Below are positions 47,780 through 55,636 of a stretch of 64,000 bases of DNA, piece after piece (the first letter of the stretch is position 1; the number at the start of each line of letters is the position of its first letter). The stretch is from Tabrizicola caldifontis (GTDB lineage: Bacteria > Pseudomonadota > Alphaproteobacteria > Rhodobacterales > Rhodobacteraceae): contig NZ_SIJH01000008.1 of the NCBI RefSeq assembly GCF_004762095.1, positions 102,741 through 166,740 of the forward strand, in the 5' to 3' direction. The notes beneath the pieces were generated by a model, which had not been told where the DNA came from, made no database searches, and saw nothing but the letters and a program-made list of their open reading frames with translations. The position numbers and the translations under genes are program-made.

Positions 47780-50715
47780 GCCAGTCGCATCGCATTCCCG
47801 GCGGCCAGATCGACCGGACGAAGACGTTCCGGTTCACCTTTGATGGCTTGCCGTACACGGGCCATCCCGGCGACACCCTGGCTTCGGCGCTGCTGGCCAA
47901 CGGTGTGCGGCTGATGGGGCGCAGCTTCAAGTATCACCGCCCGCGCGGCCCGATCTCGGCCGGGTCGGAGGAACCCAATGCCCTTGTGGAACTGCGCAGC
48001 GGTGGCCGGCAGGAACCGAATACGAGGGCCACGGTGGCAGAGCTGTTCGATGGCCTGACCGCCAACAGCCAGAACCGCTGGCCGTCGCTGCGCTTTGACG
48101 CCATGGCGATCAACGACCGGCTGAACGCTTTTTTCGCCGCGGGGTTCTATTACAAGACGTTCATGTGGCCGAAATCCTTCTGGGAAAAGCTGTATGAGCC
48201 GATCATCCGCCGCGCGGCCGGCCTTGGCTCGGTCACGCGGGAAGAAGACCCGGATGCCTACGACAAGGGCTTCCTGCACTGTGAGCTGCTGGTGATCGGT
48301 GCGGGGCCGGCCGGGCTGATGGCGGCGCTGACAGCGGGGCGCGTCGGCCGCCGGGTGATCCTGGCGGACGAGGATTTCCGCATGGGCGGGCGGCTGAACG
48401 CCGAGACTGTCGCGGTGGGCGGCGTGCCGGGCGCTGACTGGGCGGCGGCCGTGGTGACCGAGCTGTCAGCGATGCCGAATGTTCGTCTGCTTTCCCGCAC
48501 GACGGTCATCGGCGCCTTTGATCACGGCATCTACGGCGCGGTCGAGCGGGTGTCGGATCACCTGCCTGTCCCGCCTGCGGGTAAACCGCGACAGATCCTC
48601 TGGCGCATCTACACGCGGCGGGCGATCCTTTCCGGTGGGGCCACCGAACGCCCCATTGCCTTTGAAAACAACGACCGCCCCGGCATCATGCTGGCAGGTG
48701 CGCTGCGGGCCTATGCCAACCGCTGGGCGGTGAAGGTGGGCGAGAGGGTTGCCGTATTCACCAACAACGACGACGGCCTGCGTACCGCGACGGACCTGCA
48801 AGCCCGCGGCGTCGATGTCGTCGCGGTGATCGACAGCCGCGAGGGGGGCGAGATGCTGTCGGGCGTCCGCCACTTGCGCGGGGCGCAGGTGATCGACACC
48901 GCTGGCCGGCTGGGGCTGAAGGCGATTACGGTCCGCCAGGCGAATGGCGCGACCGAGACAATCGCGGTCGATGCCTTGGGCGTGTCGGGGGGCTGGAACC
49001 CGAACGTGAACATCCATTCGCATCATCGTTCGCGCCCGGTTTGGGATGCCGGGATCGCCGCCTTCATTCCAGGCCCCGAAGGCCCCCCCGGCCTTCTGGT
49101 CGCGGGTGCAGCGGCAGGGCTTCTGTCCACCCATGCCGCGCTGCGCAGCGGTCGGGATGCGGCGCTGGCTGCGCTGGAGCTTACCTCCGGTCCTGACCTG
49201 CCTGAGGCCGAGGATGCCCCGGTGCGGATCACCCCGCTCTGGCACGTCTCCCACGGCAAGGGCCGGGCCTGGATCGACCAGCAGAACGACGTGACGGTGA
49301 AGGATGTCAAGCTGGCGAAGCAGGAAAATTTCACCAGCGTCGAACATCTGAAGCGTTACACCACGCTGGGCATGGCGACCGACCAGGGCAAGACTGGCAA
49401 TGTCATCGGTCTGGCGATCATGGCAGAGCTGACCGGCCGTTCGATCCCCGAAACCGGAACCACGATCTACCGCCCGCCCTATACGCCGGTCGCAATGGGC
49501 GCGCTGGCCGGGCGGTCGCGCGGCAAGGAATTCAAACCCTACCGCCTGACCCCCAGCCATCACTGGGCCAGGGAACAGGGCGCGGTCTTCGTCGAGGTCG
49601 GCAACTGGCTGCGCACCCAGTGGGTGCCGAAACCGGGCGAGACGGAATGGCGCCAGTCTGTGGACCGCGAGGTTCTCGCCACGCGCCGCTCGGTCGGCAT
49701 CTGCGATGTGACCACGCTGGGCAAGATCGACATCCAGGGCACCGACGCGGGGGCCTTCCTCGACCGGGTCTATGCCAACACCTTCTCTACCCTGCCCGTC
49801 GGCAAATGCCGCTATGGCCTGATGCTGCGCGAGGACGGGATCGTCTTCGACGACGGCACCACCGCGCGGATGGGCGAGCATGAATATGTGATGACCACCA
49901 CCACGGCCAATGCCGTGACGGTGTTCCGGCACCTGGAATTCTGCCGCCAATGCCTCTGGCCCGAGATGGACGTGCAGCTCATCTCGACCACCGAGGCCTG
50001 GGCGCAGTTCTCGGTCGCGGGTCCCAATGCGCGGAAACTCCTGGAGAAAGTCGTCGATCAGGACATCAGCGATGCCGCCTTCCCCTACATGGGCGCGGGC
50101 AACATCACCGTCTGCGGCGGCCTGCGCGCACGGCTGTTCCGCATCAGCTTCTCGGGGGAACTGGCCTACGAGATCGCGGTGCCCACCCGCTATGGCGACG
50201 CACTTCTGCGCGAGATGCTGGCGCGCGGGGCAGAATTCGATCCGGTCGTCTACGGCACCGAGGCGCTGGGCGTGATGCGCGTCGAGAAGGGCCATGTCGC
50301 GGGGGGCGAGTTGAACGGCCAGTCAACCGCGCTGAACATGGGTCTGGGCAAGATGGTGTCGAGGAAGAAGGACTCCATCGGCATGGTCCTGTCGCAGCGC
50401 GAGGGGCTGACCGACCCGGACGGCTACCGCCTGGTGGGCGTCAAGCCGGTGGATCCGAACGGCAAGCTGACCGCAGGCAGCCATTTCCTGGAAAAGGGCG
50501 CCGCGGCGGTTGCGGCGAACGACGGGGGATGGCTGACCTCCAAGGTCTATTCGCCGCATCTCGGCCACGATATTGCGCTGGGCTATCTGAAGGCAGGCGA
50601 CCGCAAGATCGGCCAGCGGATGCGCGCGGTGAACCTGCTGACCGGGCAGGATACCGAGGTCGAGATCGTGAGCCCGCATTTCTTCGATCCTGAGGGAGAA
50701 CGCCTCCGTGGCTAG
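47776..50715 (+). CDS. soxA: N-methylglutamate dehydrogenase / sarcosine oxidase alpha-like subunit
   Basis: A 979-residue subunit with three parts. Residues 1-100 are the Fer2_4-like domain (FRFTFDGLPYTGHPGDTLAS) without cluster cysteines, as usual. Then comes an NAD/FAD-binding domain with ELLVIGAGPAGLMAALTAGRVG near 175. The C-terminal GcvT-like folate domain (about 600-979) takes up the methylene group as 5,10-methylene-THF. ATG 47776 overlaps the delta stop. In context it corresponds to mgdC of methylamine users. Confidence 0.92.
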   Translation: MSQSHRIPGGQIDRTKTFRFTFDGLPYTGHPGDTLASALLANGVRLMGRSFKYHRPRGPISAGSEEPNALVELRSGGRQEPNTRATVAELFDGLTANSQNRWPSLRFDAMAINDRLNAFFAAGFYYKTFMWPKSFWEKLYEPIIRRAAGLGSVTREEDPDAYDKGFLHCELLVIGAGPAGLMAALTAGRVGRRVILADEDFRMGGRLNAETVAVGGVPGADWAAAVVTELSAMPNVRLLSRTTVIGAFDHGIYGAVERVSDHLPVPPAGKPRQILWRIYTRRAILSGGATERPIAFENNDRPGIMLAGALRAYANRWAVKVGERVAVFTNNDDGLRTATDLQARGVDVVAVIDSREGGEMLSGVRHLRGAQVIDTAGRLGLKAITVRQANGATETIAVDALGVSGGWNPNVNIHSHHRSRPVWDAGIAAFIPGPEGPPGLLVAGAAAGLLSTHAALRSGRDAALAALELTSGPDLPEAEDAPVRITPLWHVSHGKGRAWIDQQNDVTVKDVKLAKQENFTSVEHLKRYTTLGMATDQGKTGNVIGLAIMAELTGRSIPETGTTIYRPPYTPVAMGALAGRSRGKEFKPYRLTPSHHWAREQGAVFVEVGNWLRTQWVPKPGETEWRQSVDREVLATRRSVGICDVTTLGKIDIQGTDAGAFLDRVYANTFSTLPVGKCRYGLMLREDGIVFDDGTTARMGEHEYVMTTTTANAVTVFRHLEFCRQCLWPEMDVQLISTTEAWAQFSVAGPNARKLLEKVVDQDISDAAFPYMGAGNITVCGGLRARLFRISFSGELAYEIAVPTRYGDALLREMLARGAEFDPVVYGTEALGVMRVEKGHVAGGELNGQSTALNMGLGKMVSRKKDSIGMVLSQREGLTDPDGYRLVGVKPVDPNGKLTAGSHFLEKGAAAVAANDGGWLTSKVYSPHLGHDIALGYLKAGDRKIGQRMRAVNLLTGQDTEVEIVSPHFFDPEGERLRG

Positions 50716-51262
50716 TTTGCAGGCAATGACGGCGCTGGGCGCGCGTGAGGCGGCGATGGTGACAGTGGGTTCTGTCACGATCGCCGAACGGGTGGATGTG
50801 GCGCTGGCCTCGGTCGCGGCGCGGCGGGGGCATGATCTGCAGCCGGCTGCGAATGCGGCCGGAGTGCCCCTGCCGGGGCCCGCGCGGTACCAGAGTGGCA
50901 CACCCTACAGCGGCTTCTGGGTCGCGCCCGACATGTGGTTCGTCGAGGCTCCCTTCGCTACGCATGAACTGATCGCAGACCATCTGAAAGCTGCCTTCGG
51001 TGCGGCGGCCAGCATCACCGAACAGACGGATGCCTGGGTGGTGTTCGATCTGGCCGCCCCTGACCTGGCGCCCTTGATGGAACGACTGTGCAATGTCGAT
51101 TTTGCCGGGGTGAGCGATGGCCACGCCACCCGGACAGTGATCGAGCATCTGGGCTGCTACCTGGTCAGGCAATCGCGCGGCAATCTTCGCCTTTACGGGC
51201 CGCGATCGTCGGCGCAAAGCCTTCTGCATGCCCTGGAGGCTGCGGCACTATCGGCTTGCTGA
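50708..51262 (+). CDS. soxG: sarcosine oxidase/N-methylglutamate dehydrogenase gamma-like subunit
   Basis: A 184-residue gamma subunit with the family stretch GFWVAPDMWFVEAPF near residue 70 and VFDLAAPDLAPLMERLCNVDF near 112. It is related in fold to half of the GcvT folate domain and completes the heterotetramer. GTG 50708 overlaps the end of the alpha gene by eight bases and is preceded by GAGGGAG. Last gene of the operon. Confidence 0.88.
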   Translation: MASLQAMTALGAREAAMVTVGSVTIAERVDVALASVAARRGHDLQPAANAAGVPLPGPARYQSGTPYSGFWVAPDMWFVEAPFATHELIADHLKAAFGAAASITEQTDAWVVFDLAAPDLAPLMERLCNVDFAGVSDGHATRTVIEHLGCYLVRQSRGNLRLYGPRSSAQSLLHALEAAALSAC

Positions 51263-51286
51263 GGGTTGCGCTTGATGTGAGGCGTG

Positions 51287-51302
51287 TTTCCCGGTAGTGA
51301 AA
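51287..51302. promoter_or_regulatory. candidate operator before the XRE-cupin gene
   Basis: TTTCCCGGTAGTGAAA is an imperfect inverted repeat (arms TTTC/GAAA) 31 bp before the regulator's start codon. It resembles the sites at 55475 and 55546 in the divergent control region of the synthase operon. Its place suggests autoregulation. Confidence 0.4.
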
Positions 51303-51333
51303 AAGCTGTATCAGTAACTTCCGGGAAGTGCCC

Positions 51334-51993
51334 ATGTCAGACGGCAACGCCGGCCCCCCGCTTCCGCGCGGCAAGCCCGCCTTCGATCAGGATCCGCACC
51401 GTGTGCGTGAGATCAGCGAGCGCAATCTCGAGGCCGCGATCGGCCGCGAGGTGCGCAACTTCCGCCGTCAGCAGGGGATGACGGTGGCGGATCTGGCAGC
51501 CGTTACGGGCCTGTCGATCGGGATGCTGTCGAAGATCGAGAACGGCAATACCTCGCCGTCACTGACCACGCTGCAGGTTTTGAGCCATGCCTTCTCGGTG
51601 CCGCTGACTGCCTTCTTCCGCAGTTACGAGGAACGCCGTGACGCCCAGCATGTGAAGGCCGGAGAGCATCTGGAAATCGAGCGTCGCGGCACAAGGGCGG
51701 GTCATCAGTATCATCTTCTGGGGCACATCGGGTCGAACTCGTCCGGCGTGGTGGTCGAGCCCTACATCATCACGCTAAGCACGCAAAGCGACGTCTTCCC
51801 GACCTTCCAGCATGAGGGGCTGGAACTGCTCTACATGCTGGAAGGTGAAGTCGATTACCGCCACGGTGACCGGGTCTATCCGCTGAAGCCGGGGGACAGC
51901 CTGTTCTTCGACGCCGATGCGCCGCACGGCCCGGAGGTTCTGGTGAAACTGCCGGCGCGCTATCTGTCGGTGATCGCCTATCCGCAGGGGTAA
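51334..51993 (+). CDS. XRE-family regulator with cupin domain
   Basis: A 219-residue regulator: HTH_3 domain about residues 37-95 (VRNFRRQQGMTVADLAAVTG, then SKIENGNTSPSLTTLQVLS) and a C-terminal cupin_2 sensor (HEGLELLYMLEGEVDYRHGD, then GDSLFFDADAPHGPEVL). Proteins of this type sit beside amine and glutamine-synthetase-like genes and sense small metabolites. ATG 51334 follows GGGAAG; GTG 51328 lies too close to that site. It probably controls the surrounding methylated-amine genes. Confidence 0.9.
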   Translation: MSDGNAGPPLPRGKPAFDQDPHRVREISERNLEAAIGREVRNFRRQQGMTVADLAAVTGLSIGMLSKIENGNTSPSLTTLQVLSHAFSVPLTAFFRSYEERRDAQHVKAGEHLEIERRGTRAGHQYHLLGHIGSNSSGVVVEPYIITLSTQSDVFPTFQHEGLELLYMLEGEVDYRHGDRVYPLKPGDSLFFDADAPHGPEVLVKLPARYLSVIAYPQG

Positions 51994-52001
51994 GCCTGGT
52001 C

Positions 52002-52028
52002 GGAAGACAGTCCACTGGACTGTCTTCC
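52002..52028. terminator. perfect hairpin between convergent genes
   Basis: GGAAGACAGTCC and GGACTGTCTTCC, a 12-bp perfect stem with a 3-nt loop, sits 8 bp after the regulator's stop and 96 bp from the end of the convergent membrane-gene operon. No strong T run is present on either strand, so it is probably a bidirectional transcript end. Confidence 0.6.
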
Positions 52029-52124
52029 CTGCAAGCGCCGTGGCAAGCTTGTCGGGGAGGGGGCGGCTTTGGGTGCGAGCACGTCTTGTCCCCGCAGAGC
52101 TTCAAGCCGCGACGGTAGCCGAGG

Positions 52125-52400
52125 TCATCCAGGATCGTTGCGGTGCTGCCAGACCGCATGGCGGATGCGGGCAACCTTGTAGGCATCCAGCACCGCCATC
52201 GCCCAGACGAACAGCGCGCCTGACACCTTGCCGACAAAGGATACATCCGGCGCTGCGGTCTTGAGCGTGAAGCCACCCAGAAGCACGGCGAAGCAGACGA
52301 AGATCAGCCCCCGCACCGGCTGGCGGTTCAGAACCTGGCCCATGCCGGGCAACAGCAGGGCAACGGCAAGAACGATGTAGGGGTGCAGCGGCGGTTTCAT
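52125..52400 (-). CDS. small membrane protein of unknown function (cassette gene 6)
   Basis: A 91-residue protein with three hydrophobic segments (IVLAVALLLPGMGQVL, LIFVCFAVLLGGFTL, VSGALFVWAMAVLDAY). The GMGQ and the DAYK at the end of the last helix resemble small TM2-like or sugar-transport accessory proteins, but I do not recognise a named family. Its ATG overlaps the stop of the preceding gene (ATGA), so it is translated with it. It is the last gene of the six-gene membrane cassette that begins at 55397. Confidence 0.8.
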   Translation of the reverse strand: MKPPLHPYIVLAVALLLPGMGQVLNRQPVRGLIFVCFAVLLGGFTLKTAAPDVSFVGKVSGALFVWAMAVLDAYKVARIRHAVWQHRNDPG

Positions 52401-53071
52401 CGGGGCTCTCTCAATGCCAGCACATCTTCCCGGATCGCGGCCAGTCTGTCGAGCACCGGCGCCAGCCGGGCGGCGGGCAGGGGTGTGTGGCCCATCTCGG
52501 CCTCACGAAAGATGAGATAGCGGCCGCGGTCGGCCTCTTCCGCAAGGATCACGATACGCAGGCCGTTCGGAGAGATCAGCAGTTCCTTGACGCGCCGATC
52601 GTCAAACAGGTCGGCATGGCGACGGATCAGGCTTTCGGGCGGCACCTGGGCTGCGTCGTCGGTGCGGATCGCCACCTCTTTCGCCAGACCTGGCGGTGTC
52701 GGCAACGTCTGGGGCAGCGAGGCGAACCGGGTGAAGGGTTCGTTCCCGGACGGGCGGGCCATCAGATCGATCGTTGCGTTCAACGGCAAAGCCTCGGGCA
52801 GGGTGACCATGACCCACAGCGCGGGCAGCTTGCGGAACGTCAGGGTGTCGGGCAGCGCCTGAAGGTCGAAGGTCAGGCCGTCACGGCGGCCGATCAGGCG
52901 GGCAAAGCCGGTAGGTTGCAGCTGCACTTGCCCGCCTTGGAACAGGGTTTTCACCGCGTCGAAATAGGCAGCGCGGGCCGAAGCGCGGGCCCGGGTTTCG
53001 CGTATCAGACGAAGGGCGAGCCACAGGCCGAGGATAGCAAGGGCAATGCCGGAAGGGATAAGCGGCGACAT
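52397..53071 (-). CDS. membrane-anchored protein of unknown function (cassette gene 5)
   Basis: A 224-residue protein with one N-terminal membrane helix (PSGIALAILGLWLALRLI) and a soluble alpha/beta body of about 200 residues, probably cytoplasmic by the positive-inside rule since RETRARASAR follows the helix. No motif I recognise. It lies 37 bp after the APC permease gene and overlaps the small membrane gene behind it. Co-transcription with a transporter suggests an accessory or quality-control role. Confidence 0.8.
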   Translation of the reverse strand: MSPLIPSGIALAILGLWLALRLIRETRARASARAAYFDAVKTLFQGGQVQLQPTGFARLIGRRDGLTFDLQALPDTLTFRKLPALWVMVTLPEALPLNATIDLMARPSGNEPFTRFASLPQTLPTPPGLAKEVAIRTDDAAQVPPESLIRRHADLFDDRRVKELLISPNGLRIVILAEEADRGRYLIFREAEMGHTPLPAARLAPVLDRLAAIREDVLALREPR

Positions 53072-53108
53072 CGGAATTGGCCCGCCCCGTGGGGGCGGGC
53101 CGCGTCTC

Positions 53109-54545
53109 TCAGTAACCGCGGGGTTTTGGCCAGGGCATGGTGAATTGCGCCCCCCGGTTCACGAAGCGGTAACGCCAGAAGTGGAACCAGAGCGAAACCA
53201 CGATGTAAAAGCCGATCATGGCCACCAGCTGCGTCCCGTAACCCAGGAACACCGCGAAGAAGGTCACGCCGCACAGAGTCAGCAGCGTGATGGCGGGGAT
53301 CGGGTGGAACGGGTGTTCATAGCCGCGCTTGATCGTGTCGAGCGGCCACTTGCGGCGGAACAGGATGATGTTCAGCGGCATGAAGGTATACCCCAGCAGC
53401 CCCGACAGGATCGAGAAGGTGATGACCTGATCAAGCGGCGCGCCAAGTGCGAAGATCAGCGCAATCGGCACCAGGAACACGATCGCCCGATAGGGGGTAC
53501 GATAGCGTGGATGCACCGCGCCGAACCAGCCTGGCAGATACTTGTCACGGCCCATGGCGAACCAGGCGCGGCTGGCGTCGTTGATGCAGCCGTTGGCGCT
53601 GGCCAGCGTGGCGAAGAGCGTTCCGAAGCCCAGAAGCCAAACGAGCGCATTGGACCCGGACAGTCGCGCTGCGTCGAACAGAGGCGCCACCGCCCCGTCC
53701 ACACCGTCGCCCAGATATTCCCATGGCAGGATGCCCGAGCAGACATACCAGGTCAGCGTGGCCGCGATCAGCAGCGTCATGATCCCCGCCAGCGTCCCGA
53801 ACGGCAGCGCGCGGGCAGGCGAGCGGACTTCCTCGGCCGCCTGGGTGGTGCCTTCGATTCCAAGGTAATACCACAGCCCGAAATGCATCGCGGCAAGCAC
53901 GCCAATCCAGCCATAGGGCAGTTCGTGGCCCTCGAACAGGGCTGCATGTTCCATGATCCCGCCGCCGAGGACGCCCGAGGTGGACAGGAACAATATTATG
54001 ATGGCCGAGAAGGCGACGGCAGTAATGACCAGGTTGAAGGTCAGCGTCGCAAGAACCCCGCGATAGTTCAGCCAGGCCAGGAACATGATGACCAGGATGA
54101 TGAAGGGCCGCTGGTCCAGTTCCGCCGCGTACCCGGTCATCGAGGCCACGACCGAGATCAGGTAGCCTGCGGTGATGGCGTTCGCGGCCTCAAGCATAGT
54201 GTAGGCGAAGACGAGGTAGAGGCCGACGTTGAAGGCCATCAACGGCCCGATGATGTGCTTTGCCTGGGTGTATTGGCCGCCTGCCGAAGCGACGGTCGAG
54301 GTCACTTCCGAGTCGATCATCGCGACGCAGGAATAGAGGATCCCGGCGAACCAGCAGGCGATCAGCGCCGCGTAGGCACCGCCCTTTCCGACCGAAAAGT
54401 TCCAGCCCATGTATTCGCCGACCAGAACGATGCCGACCCCCAGCGCCCAGACATGGGCAGGGCCGAGGACGCGCAGAAGGCCGACCTTGGTGCCGTGCGG
54501 GCCCATGCCGTCCATCTTCTGTGAGGTGATGTCGAAATCAGCCAT
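53109..54545 (-). CDS. APC-family amino acid/amine permease (cassette gene 4)
   Basis: A 478-residue permease with twelve hydrophobic segments. APC features: GVGIVLVGEYMGWNFSVGKG in helix 1, YLVFAYTMLEAANAI, and YYLGIEGTTQAAEEVRSP in the helix 6 region, close to ethanolamine/amino-acid permeases. The genomic setting next to methylamine genes suggests uptake of an N-methylated compound, gamma-glutamylmethylamide, ethanolamine-like amine or glutamate. The gene overlaps the 61-aa membrane protein gene in front by eight bases. Confidence 0.9.
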   Translation of the reverse strand: MADFDITSQKMDGMGPHGTKVGLLRVLGPAHVWALGVGIVLVGEYMGWNFSVGKGGAYAALIACWFAGILYSCVAMIDSEVTSTVASAGGQYTQAKHIIGPLMAFNVGLYLVFAYTMLEAANAITAGYLISVVASMTGYAAELDQRPFIILVIMFLAWLNYRGVLATLTFNLVITAVAFSAIIILFLSTSGVLGGGIMEHAALFEGHELPYGWIGVLAAMHFGLWYYLGIEGTTQAAEEVRSPARALPFGTLAGIMTLLIAATLTWYVCSGILPWEYLGDGVDGAVAPLFDAARLSGSNALVWLLGFGTLFATLASANGCINDASRAWFAMGRDKYLPGWFGAVHPRYRTPYRAIVFLVPIALIFALGAPLDQVITFSILSGLLGYTFMPLNIILFRRKWPLDTIKRGYEHPFHPIPAITLLTLCGVTFFAVFLGYGTQLVAMIGFYIVVSLWFHFWRYRFVNRGAQFTMPWPKPRGY

Positions 54546-54723
54546 GGCGCGCCTCCCGTGCCTTGTGTTCCTCGGCGATGGCTTCGATCTCGCCCTCGCG
54601 GGACGACGTCAGCACATCTTCGGAGTAGGTGCTGTCGGTTCTCAGCCAGTCCACGACCATGTGCAGCGCCAGAAGCGCGGCGAGGCCCCAGGCCCCGTAT
54701 TCAAGGTAGTTCCACAGGTCCAT
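54538..54723 (-). CDS. 61-aa single-pass membrane protein (cassette gene 3)
   Basis: The protein is MDLWNYLEYGAWGLAALLAL with one membrane helix (YGAWGLAALLALHMVVDWL), then a charged tail ending EEHKAREARHG. Its stop lies eight bases inside the APC permease gene, so translation is coupled one to one with the permease. A small partner subunit of the permease is the natural guess. No family recognised. Confidence 0.8.
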   Translation of the reverse strand: MDLWNYLEYGAWGLAALLALHMVVDWLRTDSTYSEDVLTSSREGEIEAIAEEHKAREARHG

Positions 54724-54729
54724 TGCGGC

Positions 54730-55107
54730 TCACTCCCCGAACTTTTCGGAAATGACCTCGCGGTATTCCACTTCGGAAAACCGCAGGATCAGGGCGTAGT
54801 AAAGGACGATGACCACGATCATCGTCACCAGCGCGCCGATCGAGAAGCTGTAGTCGAACCGGGCCAGGATCAGGTCATGGGCGCTTTCGGGCGTGTGGCC
54901 CAGCGCCTCGTATTTTGCGGCCTGGGCGGCATTCTGGCCAAGGGATTCCCAGGTCGGGTTCTCGACCGGAGCCGTGACGGACTTGGTCGCACCCGCAAGG
55001 TTGAGCCAGAGCGGCACGAACAGCGCGCCGACCGTCAGGACGACCAGAACGACGACATCGAACAGCTGGCTGGCCTTGCCCTGTCTGGGGGGGTGGTAAT
55101 GCGCCAT
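54730..55107 (-). CDS. 125-aa two-helix membrane protein (cassette gene 2)
   Basis: It has two hydrophobic segments: VVVLVVLTVGALFVPLWLNL near residue 20 and SIGALVTMIVVIVLYYALIL near 88. The loop between them is about 45 residues. The C-terminus is EVEYREVISEKFGE. ATG 55107 follows GGAGG. It is followed six bases later by the 61-aa gene. No family recognised. Its two-helix design recalls accessory subunits such as DUF485 or small TRAP proteins, without detectable sequence match by eye. Confidence 0.8.
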   Translation of the reverse strand: MAHYHPPRQGKASQLFDVVVLVVLTVGALFVPLWLNLAGATKSVTAPVENPTWESLGQNAAQAAKYEALGHTPESAHDLILARFDYSFSIGALVTMIVVIVLYYALILRFSEVEYREVISEKFGE

Positions 55108-55109
55108 GG

Positions 55110-55397
55110 TCAATTCCTCCGCCCGCGGGCTTCGTCCAGGAACTTGATGTCGATGCCGTACATGAAGTCGCGGTCCTCGCGGTAATGCCGCAGCATCGCC
55201 AGGATCGCGGCCGTGTTCAGCACCAGGACAATGACGCCACCGATCAGCAGCAGGGTTCGGGCCTGCCCGTTCGGTGCCAGGGTCCATGTCGCAAAGGCTA
55301 CGAAGATCACTGCGAACCACAGGCCGATCACGAACGCCCATGCCACGAGCATGTCGCGTTTGTGCATCGCCTCAATCCGCTGATTAAGGTCAACCAC
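55110..55397 (-). CDS. 95-aa two-helix membrane protein (cassette gene 1)
   Basis: GTG 55397, five bases after GGGAGG, gives a protein opening VVDLNQRIEAMHKRDMLVAW. Two helices follow: WAFVIGLWFAVIFVAFATW and TLLLIGGVIVLVLNTAAILA. The C-terminal tail is charged (HYREDRDFMYGIDIKFLDEA). An upstream extension in the same frame lies in the control region and is not used. First gene of the six-gene membrane cassette, divergent from the N-methylglutamate synthase operon. No family recognised. Confidence 0.78.
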   Translation of the reverse strand: MVDLNQRIEAMHKRDMLVAWAFVIGLWFAVIFVAFATWTLAPNGQARTLLLIGGVIVLVLNTAAILAMLRHYREDRDFMYGIDIKFLDEARGRRN

Positions 55398-55453
55398 GAT
55401 GTCCTCCCTTTGGGCTGTTGTGCTTGCCGCCCCCCGACGCAGCCCCGACGTCG

Positions 55454-55564
55454 TTTCCCTGCGCGGCAAAAATGTTTGCCGTAGGGAAAGGCAGCTGCGG
55501 CATTCTGTCAAGGAAAACTGAAGCTGCCTAATCCTTGTGCAGCACTTTTCCCGACAGGTGAAAA
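55454..55564. promoter_or_regulatory. three candidate operators in the cassette/synthase divergent control region
   Basis: Three imperfect inverted repeats of similar shape occur: TTTCCCTGCGCGGCAAA at 55454-55470, TTTGCCGTAGGGAAA at 55475-55489, and TTTTCCCGACAGGTGAAAA at 55546-55564. Each has T-rich and A-rich ends and inner CC/GG. They lie between the cassette start (55397) and the synthase start (55637). The XRE-cupin regulator is the likely binder. The assignment is by resemblance only. Confidence 0.45.
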
Positions 55565-55636
55565 AAGTTTCTTACCAGTTGATACGCCGAAATCACGGTG
55601 CTAGCGTCATGCCAACATCGCAGAGGAGACGAATCC

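Noticed and set aside
49300..50715. Reading the C-terminal GcvT-like part of the alpha subunit as a separate TMAO demethylase or aminomethyltransferase
   Set aside because: It is continuous with the N-terminal domains in one 979-residue frame, as in all sarcosine-oxidase-type alpha subunits.
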